In this document: one piece after another, positions 49,521-60,167 of the stretch
How the letters are laid out: each line of letters starts with the position of its first letter
Position numbering within the stretch: position 1 is the stretch's first letter
Origin: Tenebrio molitor
Taxonomy: Eukaryota; Arthropoda; Insecta; Coleoptera; Tenebrionidae
Assembly (NCBI RefSeq): GCF_963966145.1
Contig: NC_091052.1
Location: 12,958,001-13,022,000, forward strand
Direction of reading: 5' to 3'
Length of the DNA stretch: 64,000 nucleotides
The notes under the pieces: generated by a model
The model's database searches: none
What the model saw: only the letters and a program-made list of their open reading frames with translations
Told to the model about the DNA's origin: nothing
Translations under genes and position numbers: made by a program

Positions 49521-50636
49521 CAGAGTGTCTCAGCCAAGACTTTCGAGCCTAATAACTCAGTTATTTTCCAGCGGATTTTTGTGAAATTTAAAATGCAGAT
49601 ATTTTAGACGGTGAAGAATAAAATTCCATTAATGCAATCACCCAAGTCTTAAAAACGTAATTTTTACATGCCTTTTTAAAATGTTGAATCAATTAAGATC
49701 TACATAAAAAATTGACCTTCAAAAAAAAAGCTGTAGGGAAAAACTCGTCCTTGAAAGACGTCTGGTTTGCAAGAAAAAAGCAAAAAACTGTGTTAAACGT
49801 GGCTGCAAATGCAAAAACGTAGACTCGTATGAAACAAACGCGCAATTTTGTAGAATTTTGGTCATCCCTTTTCGCAGAAGCGCTGGTGACATATTTGACG
49901 TTTATCTTGCTAATCTTACAAATACTTACAAAGTTAAAGACAACATTTGGACGTAATTTATTATACTGGATGCTTTAATTCTTCCATAAAGGACTAAAAC
50001 ACGATCGGGATATTTTACCAAGGTAATTTAGTTCACGTACGCTTCCTGTGTCTTCAAATAAATCGACGACTCTCTTAACCTTACATTTTGTAAAGCCTAC
50101 ATTTGGATAGTGTTCCACGAGAAAACGAACTGTGTCATTGAAGTTCTTACGACACTCCCCATAGGCAATTTTTTTTTCTTTTTCAACAATATTGAAATTT
50201 CTGCCGCTGTAGTCTATTTTTAGAGTATTTTCAATAAATTTTCAGAATTTGACGTTTCTAATAAAGCGCGCCCAATTTTGACAAACTTTAAAGGGTGTAC
50301 AAAATGTTGCTTGGCAATTAATCATCAATTGTTTCAAAAGTAACTGCTCAAATACCTTCAAATTTTACATTAAATTTTTAACGACAAAATCTAATCTTTT
50401 CGTTGAATCAGAGAAGTGATTTACTTAATTGTTTGTGTAGACCCCTATTTTTTAATGTTTAACAATCTAATAATAATCGCGCCTAATTTTCGATAAACGA
50501 AACATGTGTTAAAATTACATTTTATTATTACTAATTGAACCTTCACGGTCTAAAATATCTGCATTTTAAATTTCATAAAAATTCATTGGCAAATAACCGA
50601 GATATTAGGCCCTAAAGTCTTAGCTGAGACACCCTG
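49521..50636. mobile_element. 1.1-kb element with TIRs of about 100 bp
   Basis: Left CAGAGTGTCTCAGCCAAGAC and right GTCTTAGCTGAGACACCCTG are inverted repeats. The similarity extends inward for about 100 bp to AAAATGCAGATATTTTAGAC. TA lies at both borders. The centre shows no transposase and only short ORFs, so it is a non-autonomous element. Confidence 0.8.
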
Positions 50637-50828
50637 TATATATATTCTTCTTAATAACCGTCAGAAATAGAAATATATCGTTAGCTTTTATGCAATTGGT
50701 CTGAGCAGGTTCATAAAACACAACTGTCACGTTCCGAGAAGTTTTTCAAACAATAGAAGTATCAAGAAATTTGTTTGGTTTGCAGATCCCATCAAACTTC
50801 TCACATTAGGAAATGTATTTAAATTTTT

Positions 50829-50846
50829 TTCCGGCGCATCCACTAT
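50829..50846 (-). repeat. Solitary satellite box, - orientation
   Basis: TTCCGGCGCATCCACTAT, with T-rich sequence before it. No other box lies within 1.6 kb. Confidence 0.75.
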
Positions 50847-50849
50847 TTT

Positions 50850-53290
50850 TTAATTAACAAGACTTAGAAAATTTATTATTCTTCCTTTGAACAAAAATGG
50901 ACAGAAAATACAGTCGTGTATATGTTCAATAAGAGAAGAGAAAAGACTACAATTATCGATTGTCCAGTCACCAAAGTGAACTCAAATGGTAATCTGCAGC
51001 AAGAAACTAAAACAATACAATTTTTCATGCAAACTTTTTGTCTAGCCGTCTCTTTCTGTGGTGTGGGTCCACTGTAAAAATATCTTGTTGCGATGCTTAA
51101 AGTGGAGCAACAGATAACGGGCGGAGATAAATTATCGCGGAGATATTTAGTTAGTTTGGTGGATTTTAGGCAAGCCGAGCAACTGTCTCGAACGAGGTAA
51201 ATGTATCCACTTTATAATGCGCATTTGATTTAATGGAGGGCATATTACAGTGTCCGGGTCGCTAAGTTGCTGAAACGGTAGGGAAATCTCCACGTCTCGT
51301 TGAACTCTCCCTATATTATAAATCGCACCCAACACCCAACCAACTCGACCCACTCGAGCTTTCGTTTATCTTAACCATTATTTGTTAATAAACCGGTAAG
51401 TTTTCTGGCGAACTTCCAGCCCGAACCGTGCAACTTCTTCTATGAACTTGGCGACCGCTCCGATTATTATTGGAATTGTAATTTGCTCCGAACGACGTCT
51501 TTTACGGTCGTCTCGCACCGTTCCGCATTTTTTAATTAAAATTTCTCGCGAAACTTGTCCGGAGAAATCATTGCGGCCCATCAAATGACGTCCGCCGCCG
51601 CCCGGAAAAATTGAAAAGTGCTGTACTCGAGCTTTACAAGAAATTCGGGCCGGCCAGAGCACACGAAAGCACTTCTCCCTCGAAATTAATGCGTGCTGTC
51701 GCCTGATGATGGATGCACATAATCAATCAAGGGAGATCAATTTTTAATTATCTTGTACAAGCTCGGAATAACAGGAACTGTTATTTTACAGTTTTTCCGG
51801 TGTCGAACAGCGGAGGTGCTCGGACGGACATTTGCCCGAAAATTTCCACGTGAATTATTATGACGCAGCGAATTTCAAAAGTGATTTTTTCCACTGCTTG
51901 TCAGTCCGCATTGCCGGGAGTGAATAATAAAACAATCCTCCCAGGACTTCTTGACTGACATTTCGCATATTAATTATCCACGGACATGAACACCCGTTCC
52001 AAAATTTATTCGCCACAAAAATCCAATCCTAATTAGCTAAATAATAATTCGCGTTATCGACGCTGCATTGTGCTCGAAGCTCACCCCAGATAATTATTGT
52101 TACGTATCGATCGAGAAAGTTACACTTCCGCCTAGAGAAAATTACAGCTTTGTTGCGTAGGTTGTCGATTTATAGAACTGAAGGCAATTTTCCCTTATGA
52201 CGTTCTAGTTCTTTATGGGAAGATTCCATCTGTTTGCTTTTTTCCCCCGAATTTAAACATCTGACTTGCCAGCTTGACGTTGGAATCAAATCCTCGGAAC
52301 AACCTCGTTGTAATCATTGTGTCTGGAATTGCACGAGGCATCACTTTAATTAAATTTGCTCGTTGCCACCATTACGATTAATATCAACAGTGCTGGGGTG
52401 CCAAAAAACGAGACAAACAACGTTTAATTTTAGCCCCCTCGAGTAGTTCAGATAATTTATTCAATCCAAGCTTAGGACAACTAACAAGTAATGGAAAAAT
52501 GGTGGAGACACCGCGGTACATGCAAGCTTTGATATTAGAGCAATGTGAAGCTCTGGGCGTTCAGGAATTAAATTAAATGTTAAAAACTATCCAGTTTGCG
52601 GACTCTTAAAGAGTCGAGAGTGTTGGCCTGCAGCTCTTGTCTCCACTTTATTTATGACGGCCGATTAAACCGTCTGGCAGAGCATTTGCAATTTTTACTC
52701 ATATTCTGGACTCGTTACGCGACCCTCTTCACCAACCGGAGAGCCAACACCGAGTACCGAATTTATTGAATTTGGTGTCACGTTCAGAACTTCATGTTGG
52801 CAGATTGTGTTGCATTAATGGAATATCCCGGGTACCGCTGTGGTAAACTCGACGAGCATACGAGATAAAACTTGTTACACAGTTTACACCTGGAGTTACC
52901 CCCTCTGAAATGAACCCATTACGTCTATGGTCCCCAGCCTGAACTAATTAGGTTGACAAGGCGCGACGTGCATCACTCCAAAATAAACAGAAAGCTCGGC
53001 TTCACACAAATTGATGCTATTTATTTTTTTGTGAGCGACGCCCAAGGTAAAAATATTAAAAACGAGCCAAGTAAGACAAACTTCTGATGTATTGTCTGCC
53101 ACGGCGCCGCCCTCGACACCTGTTTCGATTTTTTACAACTTTCCACCCCGAAGACGGCAACACAGCAGTCTTGGTCCGGAGTTGCGGCGCTCTTAACTCA
53201 TTTAAACTAAATCAAATCGAAAAGTGTATTTTATGAACTTAATAGTGAAGAAGTCAATGCAAAAAACTGCAAACATCGTTTATATCATTA
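50850..53290. other. Stretch without recognised gene; one isolated box
   Basis: A + orientation box with GGTGGAGACACCGCGG starts at 52499. Otherwise this is non-repetitive DNA with short ORFs only and higher GC at about 51.3-52.0 and 52.7-53.2 kb. Confidence 0.35.
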
Positions 53291-53297
53291 ATGTAGA

Positions 53298-55980
53298 ATG
53301 GTGGATGCGCCGGAATACAAATATACAAAATATCTCTATCTCGATGATCATTTGCACCATTTTAAATTCAGAAACTGGGTTCTGTAGACTTAATTCTGAA
53401 GCATCCTGTGGGAAAAAGTGCGTGGCTCTAGTCCTATCGTTAGCGAAGGAAACGTTTTTGCACAAATGGTGGATGCGCCGAGATAGTTTCCAAAAAATTC
53501 TGTCTCGATTATCATTTGAGCTAGCTTAAATCCACTGTGCCCTGTAGATCCAGAAATGACAAATTCAATGAAAAAAGCAGCGTGAATATACTTTCATCAT
53601 TAGCAAAGAAAACTAAAAACTTGTTGTGCAAAAATGGTGGAGTTGCTGGGATACTTTAAAAATGTCACTATCTCGATTTTCATTTAAGCTATTTTAAATC
53701 CAGAAACTGTGTCCTGTAGACTTAAGTCAGAGGTATCTAATGGAAAAAAATATGTGGCTCTATTCCTATCGTTAGCGAAGGAAATGTCTTGCACAAATGG
53801 TGGAGTCGCCGGGATAGTTCCCAAAAAATATCTATCTCGATTATCATTTCAGCTAGCTTAAATCCAGAAACTGTGTTTTGTAAATCTTCGTATGACGAAT
53901 TCAATGAAAAAAGCAGCGTGGCTATACCTTGAACGTTAGCGAAGATAACATGATACTTATTGCGCAGAAATGGTGGATGCGCTGTTATACTTTTAACATA
54001 GCGCTATCTCGATTATTATTTGGGCTAGTTTAAATCCAAAAACTGCGTTTTACGAACGAAATTCTAAGGCATTTGTTAGAAAAGTCTGCGCGGTTCTAAA
54101 GTCCATTCAAAAACCAAAAAACCACCACCTGTTGCTTTAGGTTGGTAAAATTTAAAAAACACTAGGTAGTTATTTTTTCTTGCAATGTTTGTAACTATAA
54201 ATTGTGACATTTGATTCAAAATAAATTTCAGTTGCTTGGAATTTCGTTCAAATTGTTTTATTATTGCTCAGTACGATTCAGTTATTTATTAATTTTTATT
54301 ATTTTTGCTTAAACATGCCCAGAAAAACAAAACACTTAAAAAATACTTAACCTCAAAATTACAATTCTCACCAAATTTTACACTAGACAGCGTTGCCGAT
54401 ACTAATTATCGAGGAAAATGCGACGTTGGTGGTTTTTTTATTTTTGAATGAACTATATGTATATCTTTAGGAAATCAGATTTGCAGAAATGGTGGATGCG
54501 CTAGGGAATTTTAAAAAATATGTATCTCTATTTTGCTTTTTACCTCAACTATTTTAAATCCAGAAACTGTGTCCTGTAGACCTAATTCTGAGGCATTGAG
54601 TAGGAAAAATTGCGTGGCTCTAGTCCTTTCGCTAGCGAAAGAAACGTCTTGCACAAATGGTGGAGGCGTCGGGATACTTTGCAACAAACATTTCTCAATC
54701 TCGATTATAATTTGAGCTAGCTTAAATCCAGAAACTGCTTCTTGTAAATCTAAATATGACGAATTCAATGAAAAAAGCAGCGTGACTTTACTTCCAACAT
54801 TAGGGAAAGAAATGAAACTTATTGCGCAAAAATAGTGGATACGCCGAGATACTTTTAAACAAAGCGCCATCTCGATTATTATTGGGGCTAGTTTAAATCC
54901 AAAAATTATATTATAGAAGAAATTATGAGGCATCTGGTAGAAAATTTTTCGCAGCTGTATTTCTATCTTTGGCAAATCAGATCTACAGAAATGCTGGAGG
55001 CGCTATGCTATTTTTAAAAATATCTCTTTAGGTATTTTAAATCTATAAACTGTGTCCTGTAGACTTAATTTCGAGGCATTCAGTGGAAAAAATTGCGTGG
55101 CTCTATACTTATGGTTAGCGAAGGAAACGTCTTGCACAAATGGTGGAGGCGCCGGGATAGTTTCCAAAGAAATTCTCTGTCCGGATTATTATTTGAGCTA
55201 GCTTAAATCCAGAAATTCTGTGTTGTAGATCTAAGTATGACAAATTCCTTGAAAAAAGCAGCGTGGCTATACCTTAAAAGTAAGCGAAGAAAACATGAAG
55301 CTTATTGCGCAAAAATGGTGGATGCGCCGGGATACTTTTAAATATAGCTCTATCTTATTATTTGGGCTAGTTTAAATTCAAAAACTGCGTTTTACAAACT
55401 GAATTATGGGACATCTGATTTTGCGCGGCTCTATCTCCATCTCTGGCAATTACAGAAACGGTGGATGCGCTGGAATATTTTTAAAAATATTTCTATCTCG
55501 ATTTTCATTTGAACAATTTTAAATCCAGAAACTTTATCCTGCAGACTTAGTTCTGAGGCATTCAGTGGAAACAATTAAGTGGCGGTATTCCTATCATTAG
55601 CAAAGGGAAGTCTTCTACAAATGGTGGAGGCGCCGGGATACTTCCCAAGAACGTTTCTCGATTACCATTTGAGCTAGCTTAAATATAGAAACTGCGTCTT
55701 GTATATCTAAACATGACGAATTCAGTGAAAAAAGCAGGGTGACTATACTTCCCTCATTAGCGAAGAAAACATTAAACTTATTGTGCAAAAATGGTGGAGG
55801 CGCCGGGATACTTTTAAAAAGTTTAAATCCAGACTATATTTTCTGTGAATTTTATTATAATATATCTAATGAAATAACTTGCCTGAATCTATCTCTGTCA
55901 ATAATAGTCAAGTAAACGTCCCATTTATCTTTTGTAAAAATGGTGAAAGCGTTGGAATTTTTTTCTGTAAATATTACAAA
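53298..55980 (+). repeat. Higher-order satellite array (A-B-C trimer of about 0.5 kb)
   Basis: Fifteen boxes start at 53298, 53466, 53634, 53797, 53970, 54489, 54657, 54832, 54991, 55140, 55315, 55458, 55621, 55791 and 55940. Type A units carry CCTGTAGACTTAATTCTGAG and GCGTGGCTCTA..TCTTGCACAAATGG. Type B units carry TATGACGAATTCAATGAAAA and AAGCAGCGTG..TATTGCGCAAAAATGG. Type C units carry CTGCGTTTTAC..GGCATCTG and TATCT..TGGCAAATCAGAT..ACAGAAATGG. The order is A B A B C A B C A B C A B C. Intervals between successive A units downstream are about 502 and 467 bp. Confidence 0.85.
54101..54457. mobile_element. MITE inside a type C satellite unit
   Basis: GTCCATTCAAAAACCAAAAA..CCACCACC on the left mirrors GTTGGTGGTTTTTTTATT..TTGAATGAAC on the right, about 35 bp of TIR. 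Other C units read straight through here (GGCTCTATCTCCATCTCTGG). The flanks TA and TATATGTA suggest a TA target. No ORF is present. Confidence 0.7.
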
Positions 55981-58316
55981 CCCTCTGTTATACTTTGTTC
56001 TGGGTCAAATTGAAGAACTGTTTTTTGTAAGTTTCGGTGGTGTAGACATTAATAGCACAAACTATTCGTTCGGAGTTGCGTAGCTGTTAAATCATTAAAC
56101 TCAAATTTGAACCGGAATTAGAGCTGGATGCGTGATGCCTCTTAAGTGCCTAATATATCACCAAATGCGACGTCTCCCCGAAACAAAGGGCGAAATTGCA
56201 CGCCACCACCAAGATTTTTCCGGGCAATATTTGCGTCACCTTGCAACCGGTGCCTCCCCAAGATATCCGAAACATCACACAGGTGGAACTTATAAATATG
56301 GAAATCGACGCTAATTTACATTGATATCCAATATTGATGAGGTTTGCTCCGGTCCATCGCGACATATTTACCCGGAGCCGGTGACATCACCAAGGAAAGC
56401 AGAAACACCGGTTATGGTTTACTTTAACCTCGTTGTCTGAGTGCATGTAATTGTTTTACACCGCATCCCGCGGGAAATTATTATTCAGCTTCGCTAATTG
56501 CTAATTATTTTCTTATTACGTTCCCTTTCAATTTGGCGTGCGTTTAAGCGGCCGCTCTGCGTCCAAATTGGGGTGTTTCGCGGTTTAAAAATAATTAAAA
56601 CGGCCAAATTATCGCTGGATAGTTAAATTTAAGTGCGAGAGACACCTGAAACGGGACAAGACATAATCATCTCATTTTTTTAATAAAATGAAGAAGAAAA
56701 TTCACTCGAGCGTCCGAAGTTTTCGCGTAATGAGAAGACGGCAAGTCAAATGACGCTTTTGTTCCCGTTACCGTTTATTGTTACAATAAACATGTCGATA
56801 CAAGCCTCTGGAGTTTACTGACGCCTTCCGAGTTCAACTTATAACGTAATAAACCCATGCGAGCTTCATGCAGAATGAATCCCGGCCAAACTTGGTAATT
56901 GAGTTAGGGAATATATGTAAGAGTTCCGGTAACTCCGGCGGTTTCGGGCTAACTCAGAATTTCATCATCACTTTGTATATCGCCCGCCCAATCATACAAT
57001 TATGATCGGCCGGTATCAATGCCCGGATAATTCATTCGATTGAGTGCGATTACTCTGGTCTTACTTTCTCCGGGAATTTAGTCCTGGACACAATCCCATT
57101 CGAAGCGGTCAACAAGGAACAATGGGGGCCAAATAAAAAAACAAAAAGTTGGGGTTTTAAATAAAATTAATGCGGCTTTAATTTACACATCTCGGTGGGA
57201 CTCCACTGCGAGCTAGCTAATTTACTAGCACGGATATAAAATGTACGACGCGGCGAAAGCTTTTAAAATAATTTTTAGCGCGGCTTAAAAAAGAGAGATT
57301 GTTGTTATTTTCACTTAGTTGAAAAAATATTTTTAATTAGCGGGGCTCAGCCAAGAGGATTGAGTGCTTACGTAGTTAACTACAAGTTGGGCTCCAAACC
57401 CACTGCGAAAAATATCCAATTAACAAAATGCTTTGTACGAAAAATTCGATGTTTTTTATGTGGTTAAGCGGGAAATGGCGTAGTTGTTTCGACGACTTAA
57501 TAAATCAAATCTTTTTATTTTTGGTTCGGGACTTCAAACACCAACAAAGGAATCGTTTTGGAGTTTTTGTCGGTCAGGTTTGCGTATCTGAATAATTAGA
57601 GCCGCCGAGGTATTGGATGCTTTGTGAAGGGGTACAGCACTACAAAATTTACTAATGGAATACCGTATCACAAAGACCTTTCATAAATCACCAATAGTTG
57701 TCCTCTCTTGTACCTACATTAAACCAGTAATATCGCAATAATAACATCAACAAAGCAACAGTTACACACTAAGCATTAAATCAGCGAATTGTAATCGTAA
57801 CGTACACTGTGGGATCAATAGCGCGTTCCGTACGCTAATAAGCAACCCAGAAAGTTGATTAATTCGAATCCTGATTACGCACATACAGAATGTTACATTA
57901 CGTAATTGAATTGATTTTGGAAAAAAATCGAATTAAAATTTTAACGTATTCGAATTTCACAGTCGACTTGCAACATCTCACAGGAGTGACGTCATAATTT
58001 AATCTTAGTAAAAGATAATCTACATACTGCAGCGATAGTAAGAGAGTATCTAGATGAGGGTTAAATAGGATTAGTGGATTAGTTTGCAAGTAGTTCATAA
58101 CTAATTCTCATAGATCTGTGGAATGTCTTGAACAGCACGTCCTTTTATACTCGAAAGAAAATTATTTTCTCCTTCCCTACTTCCGCTTTCAAAAGTAGAG
58201 GAATCAAAAATTTAACGATTTCGATTCTGAAATTTCAATCCTTAATTGTAAAATAAATTAACTCAGTTAAAACAAATTGTTTGCAGTGATTTCGCAAGAA
58301 ATAATGTGGACCAAAA
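55981..58316. other. Stretch without recognised gene
   Basis: This is non-repetitive DNA with short ORFs only. A full TGACGTCA lies at 57986-57993. No transposon ends were seen. Confidence 0.35.
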
Positions 58317-58334
58317 ATGGTGGATGCGCTGGGT
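58317..58334 (+). repeat. Satellite box next to Crypton-like copy 2
   Basis: ATGGTGGATGCGCTGGGT. The CTGGG variant matches, inverted, the CCCAGC variant box beside copy 1 at 11523. Confidence 0.8.
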
Positions 58335-58364
58335 ATTTTAAATCTGTATTGGAAATTTTTTTTT

Positions 58365-59106
58365 TTTCAATCGTACTGTAATGAACATTTTACTTTAATA
58401 ATTTTCCACCTGGAAAGTTCCATTTTACCGGACTAGTCCGCTGGGTGTGTTTTTACCGGACTAGTCCTGTAGAACAAGAAATTGAACTTGGAGTTTTAGA
58501 TTTATTTATGATATGTTATAAATGAACATTTAGGTATTACATTATTTTCAACATTAATTACATGACTCGCTTCTTCTAGGATCTAGGTGAACGAGTTTCC
58601 CGCTTCCGGACGAAGTAGTATTCTCTTCCTGGTTCTGTATTTTTTTCGCGATGTTAATTTTATTCTGAATGGAATTTTCTATGTATCCCTCTGCCACTGA
58701 TGTAGACTTCCACCCTCCGATGTACACTAGCACTACTTCTTCAGTTATCTGTTTCACTTTTTTCCTGTTACATCATGCTTCAAATTCCCGGAAAACTTTT
58801 TCATACCTTTCCCGCGACACAGAAGGTATCAAATTGTCACAAATACGCTCTAGCGGCCTCGTTAATGTTATTTTCACAGTCAAAATTACTATCATCACTC
58901 ATTTTCAATCCGAAATTCACGAAAAATTGCAAACACGAACGTTGTTTTTACAAATTGAAAAATGTTTGTTGACTGGTTGCTAAGGTAACACACGGGCAAT
59001 ATTATTACTTCAAAGCCACCGCAGTTTTAAAACGATACATTCTTCAGATAAAAGTGAAAAATTCACGATTGCAAAAAAAAATTTGTACACACCACGTAAA
59101 TAACTA
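58365..59106 (-). mobile_element. Deleted Crypton-like tyrosine-recombinase element, copy 2
   Basis: This is the inverted partner of 10653-11452, without the nested 102-bp MITE. Read on the minus strand, it starts TAGTTATTTACGTGGTG, carries the broken coding region, and ends with two ACTAGTCCGGTAAAA-type motifs and ATTACAGTACGATTG. Confidence 0.65.
58554..58902 (-). pseudogene. Remnant of a Crypton-like tyrosine recombinase gene, copy 2
   Basis: Translation from 58902 begins MSDDSNFDCENNINEAARA and then shifts frame and stops. From 58757 another frame gives QITEEVVLVYIGGWKSTSVA and EGYIENSIQNKINIAKKIQN. It keeps the putative active-site Tyr in EGYIENS, which copy 1 has lost. The central catalytic residues are missing, so the product could not act as a recombinase. 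Confidence 0.5.
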
Positions 59107-59327
59107 GTATCGGAACAAATTGTTTTATTGTTAAAATTAATCATCAGACATCCGGTAGAGCGTATTCCCTAAACCTATTACGACAATTCTGCTACATATT
59201 TTTAAATTTTGGTGCGGAAAAAAATTAAATCTATATTATTAAATCTAGTATTAAATAAAGCATGGTATGGTATCTTTAAAAAAATAAAGATTTTGTATAA
59301 TTACAAACAAAACCATGTAGTGCAAAA

Positions 59328-59511
59328 ATGGTGGATGCGCCGGGTAAAATCTAAATATATTTTAGACTTCGATTTTACAAAGCAGTTTTAGCAGAACAGA
59401 AGCAAAACCATTTATAACATAACTTTTAGCGTTGATTTTACTTATTCTCAAAAGTTTAAACAAAATGAACATTTTGCACAAACAATAATTTGCATGGTGG
59501 ATGCGCCGGGT
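59328..59511 (+). repeat. Two perfect satellite boxes
   Basis: GGTGGATGCGCCGGG occurs at 59328-59345 and 59494-59511, about 166 bp apart, which is the normal unit length. The spacer has only weak similarity to other units. Confidence 0.75.
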
Positions 59512-59645
59512 TAGTGCCTGAATTTAATTTAATTTTGACGGTAAACATACCACAGTAAATATAATTTGAATTAATATTTTAATAAATAGCAAATAGCATG
59601 AGCATAGAATAAATTAGTTGCAAACATTGATTCTGATAAAAAAAA

Positions 59646-59832
59646 AAATCGGATGTTCATTTAAATTTATCCTCAAAGAGTCGATTGTGAACGCACAACT
59701 CGCCCATCTGCAGAGTAAAAACACAAACAACGCATAAAGTGAGTTTAGATTTAAACAGCTGTAATCCATGATGCGTTCACAATCGACTCTCAACGCCAAC
59801 TTTGGGGAGAAATTTAAATGAACACCCGATAT
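59646..59832. mobile_element. Palindromic MITE-like element
   Basis: ATCGGATGTTCATTTAAATT..GAGTCGATTGTGAACGCA is mirrored by TGCGTTCACAATCGACTC..AATTTAAATGAACACCCGAT. The arms are about 55 bp and the loop about 70 bp. No ORF is present. Confidence 0.65.
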
Positions 59833-60149
59833 TCACCAGTGTTACAAAAACCCAACAATTTCTTTTTCTCATATCAAACTACTTTTCCCTATTCTCTATT
59901 TAATATTTTCTTTACGCAACACCCACGTTTGTATTTTGTTAACTCAGACACCAAGTTTGTTTTGTTCTTAATCAAACAACGACGGTGCAGTCTGGAGGGA
60001 TTCTCCGGTTCTCACTAAAAAAATTCCTGACATTTTATATTGGATTGTTCAATTCTTATGGAAAGAATGGTTTTCTACAAAAAATTCTTTCAACATGAAA
60101 CACATTTGATGTCAGACTCGAAGCGCACCGAACAAATTTGCTTGTAGAA

Positions 60150-60167
60150 ACGGTGGATGCGCCGGGT
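60150..60167 (+). repeat. Solitary satellite box
   Basis: ACGGTGGATGCGCCGGGT, the last box in the window, lies in otherwise non-repetitive flanks. Confidence 0.75.

Noticed and set aside
57855..57880. tRNA-like TTCGAATCC stretch
   Set aside because: No acceptor stem, D-arm or anticodon stem can be built around it.
5..60167. The box reads as a start codon in good context (AAAATGG) followed by Val-Asp-Ala-Pro-Gly
   Set aside because: The frames opened by different copies end at different, mostly short distances and their translations are unrelated. GAG, GTC and other changes do not follow codon-silent patterns. A coding role is unlikely.
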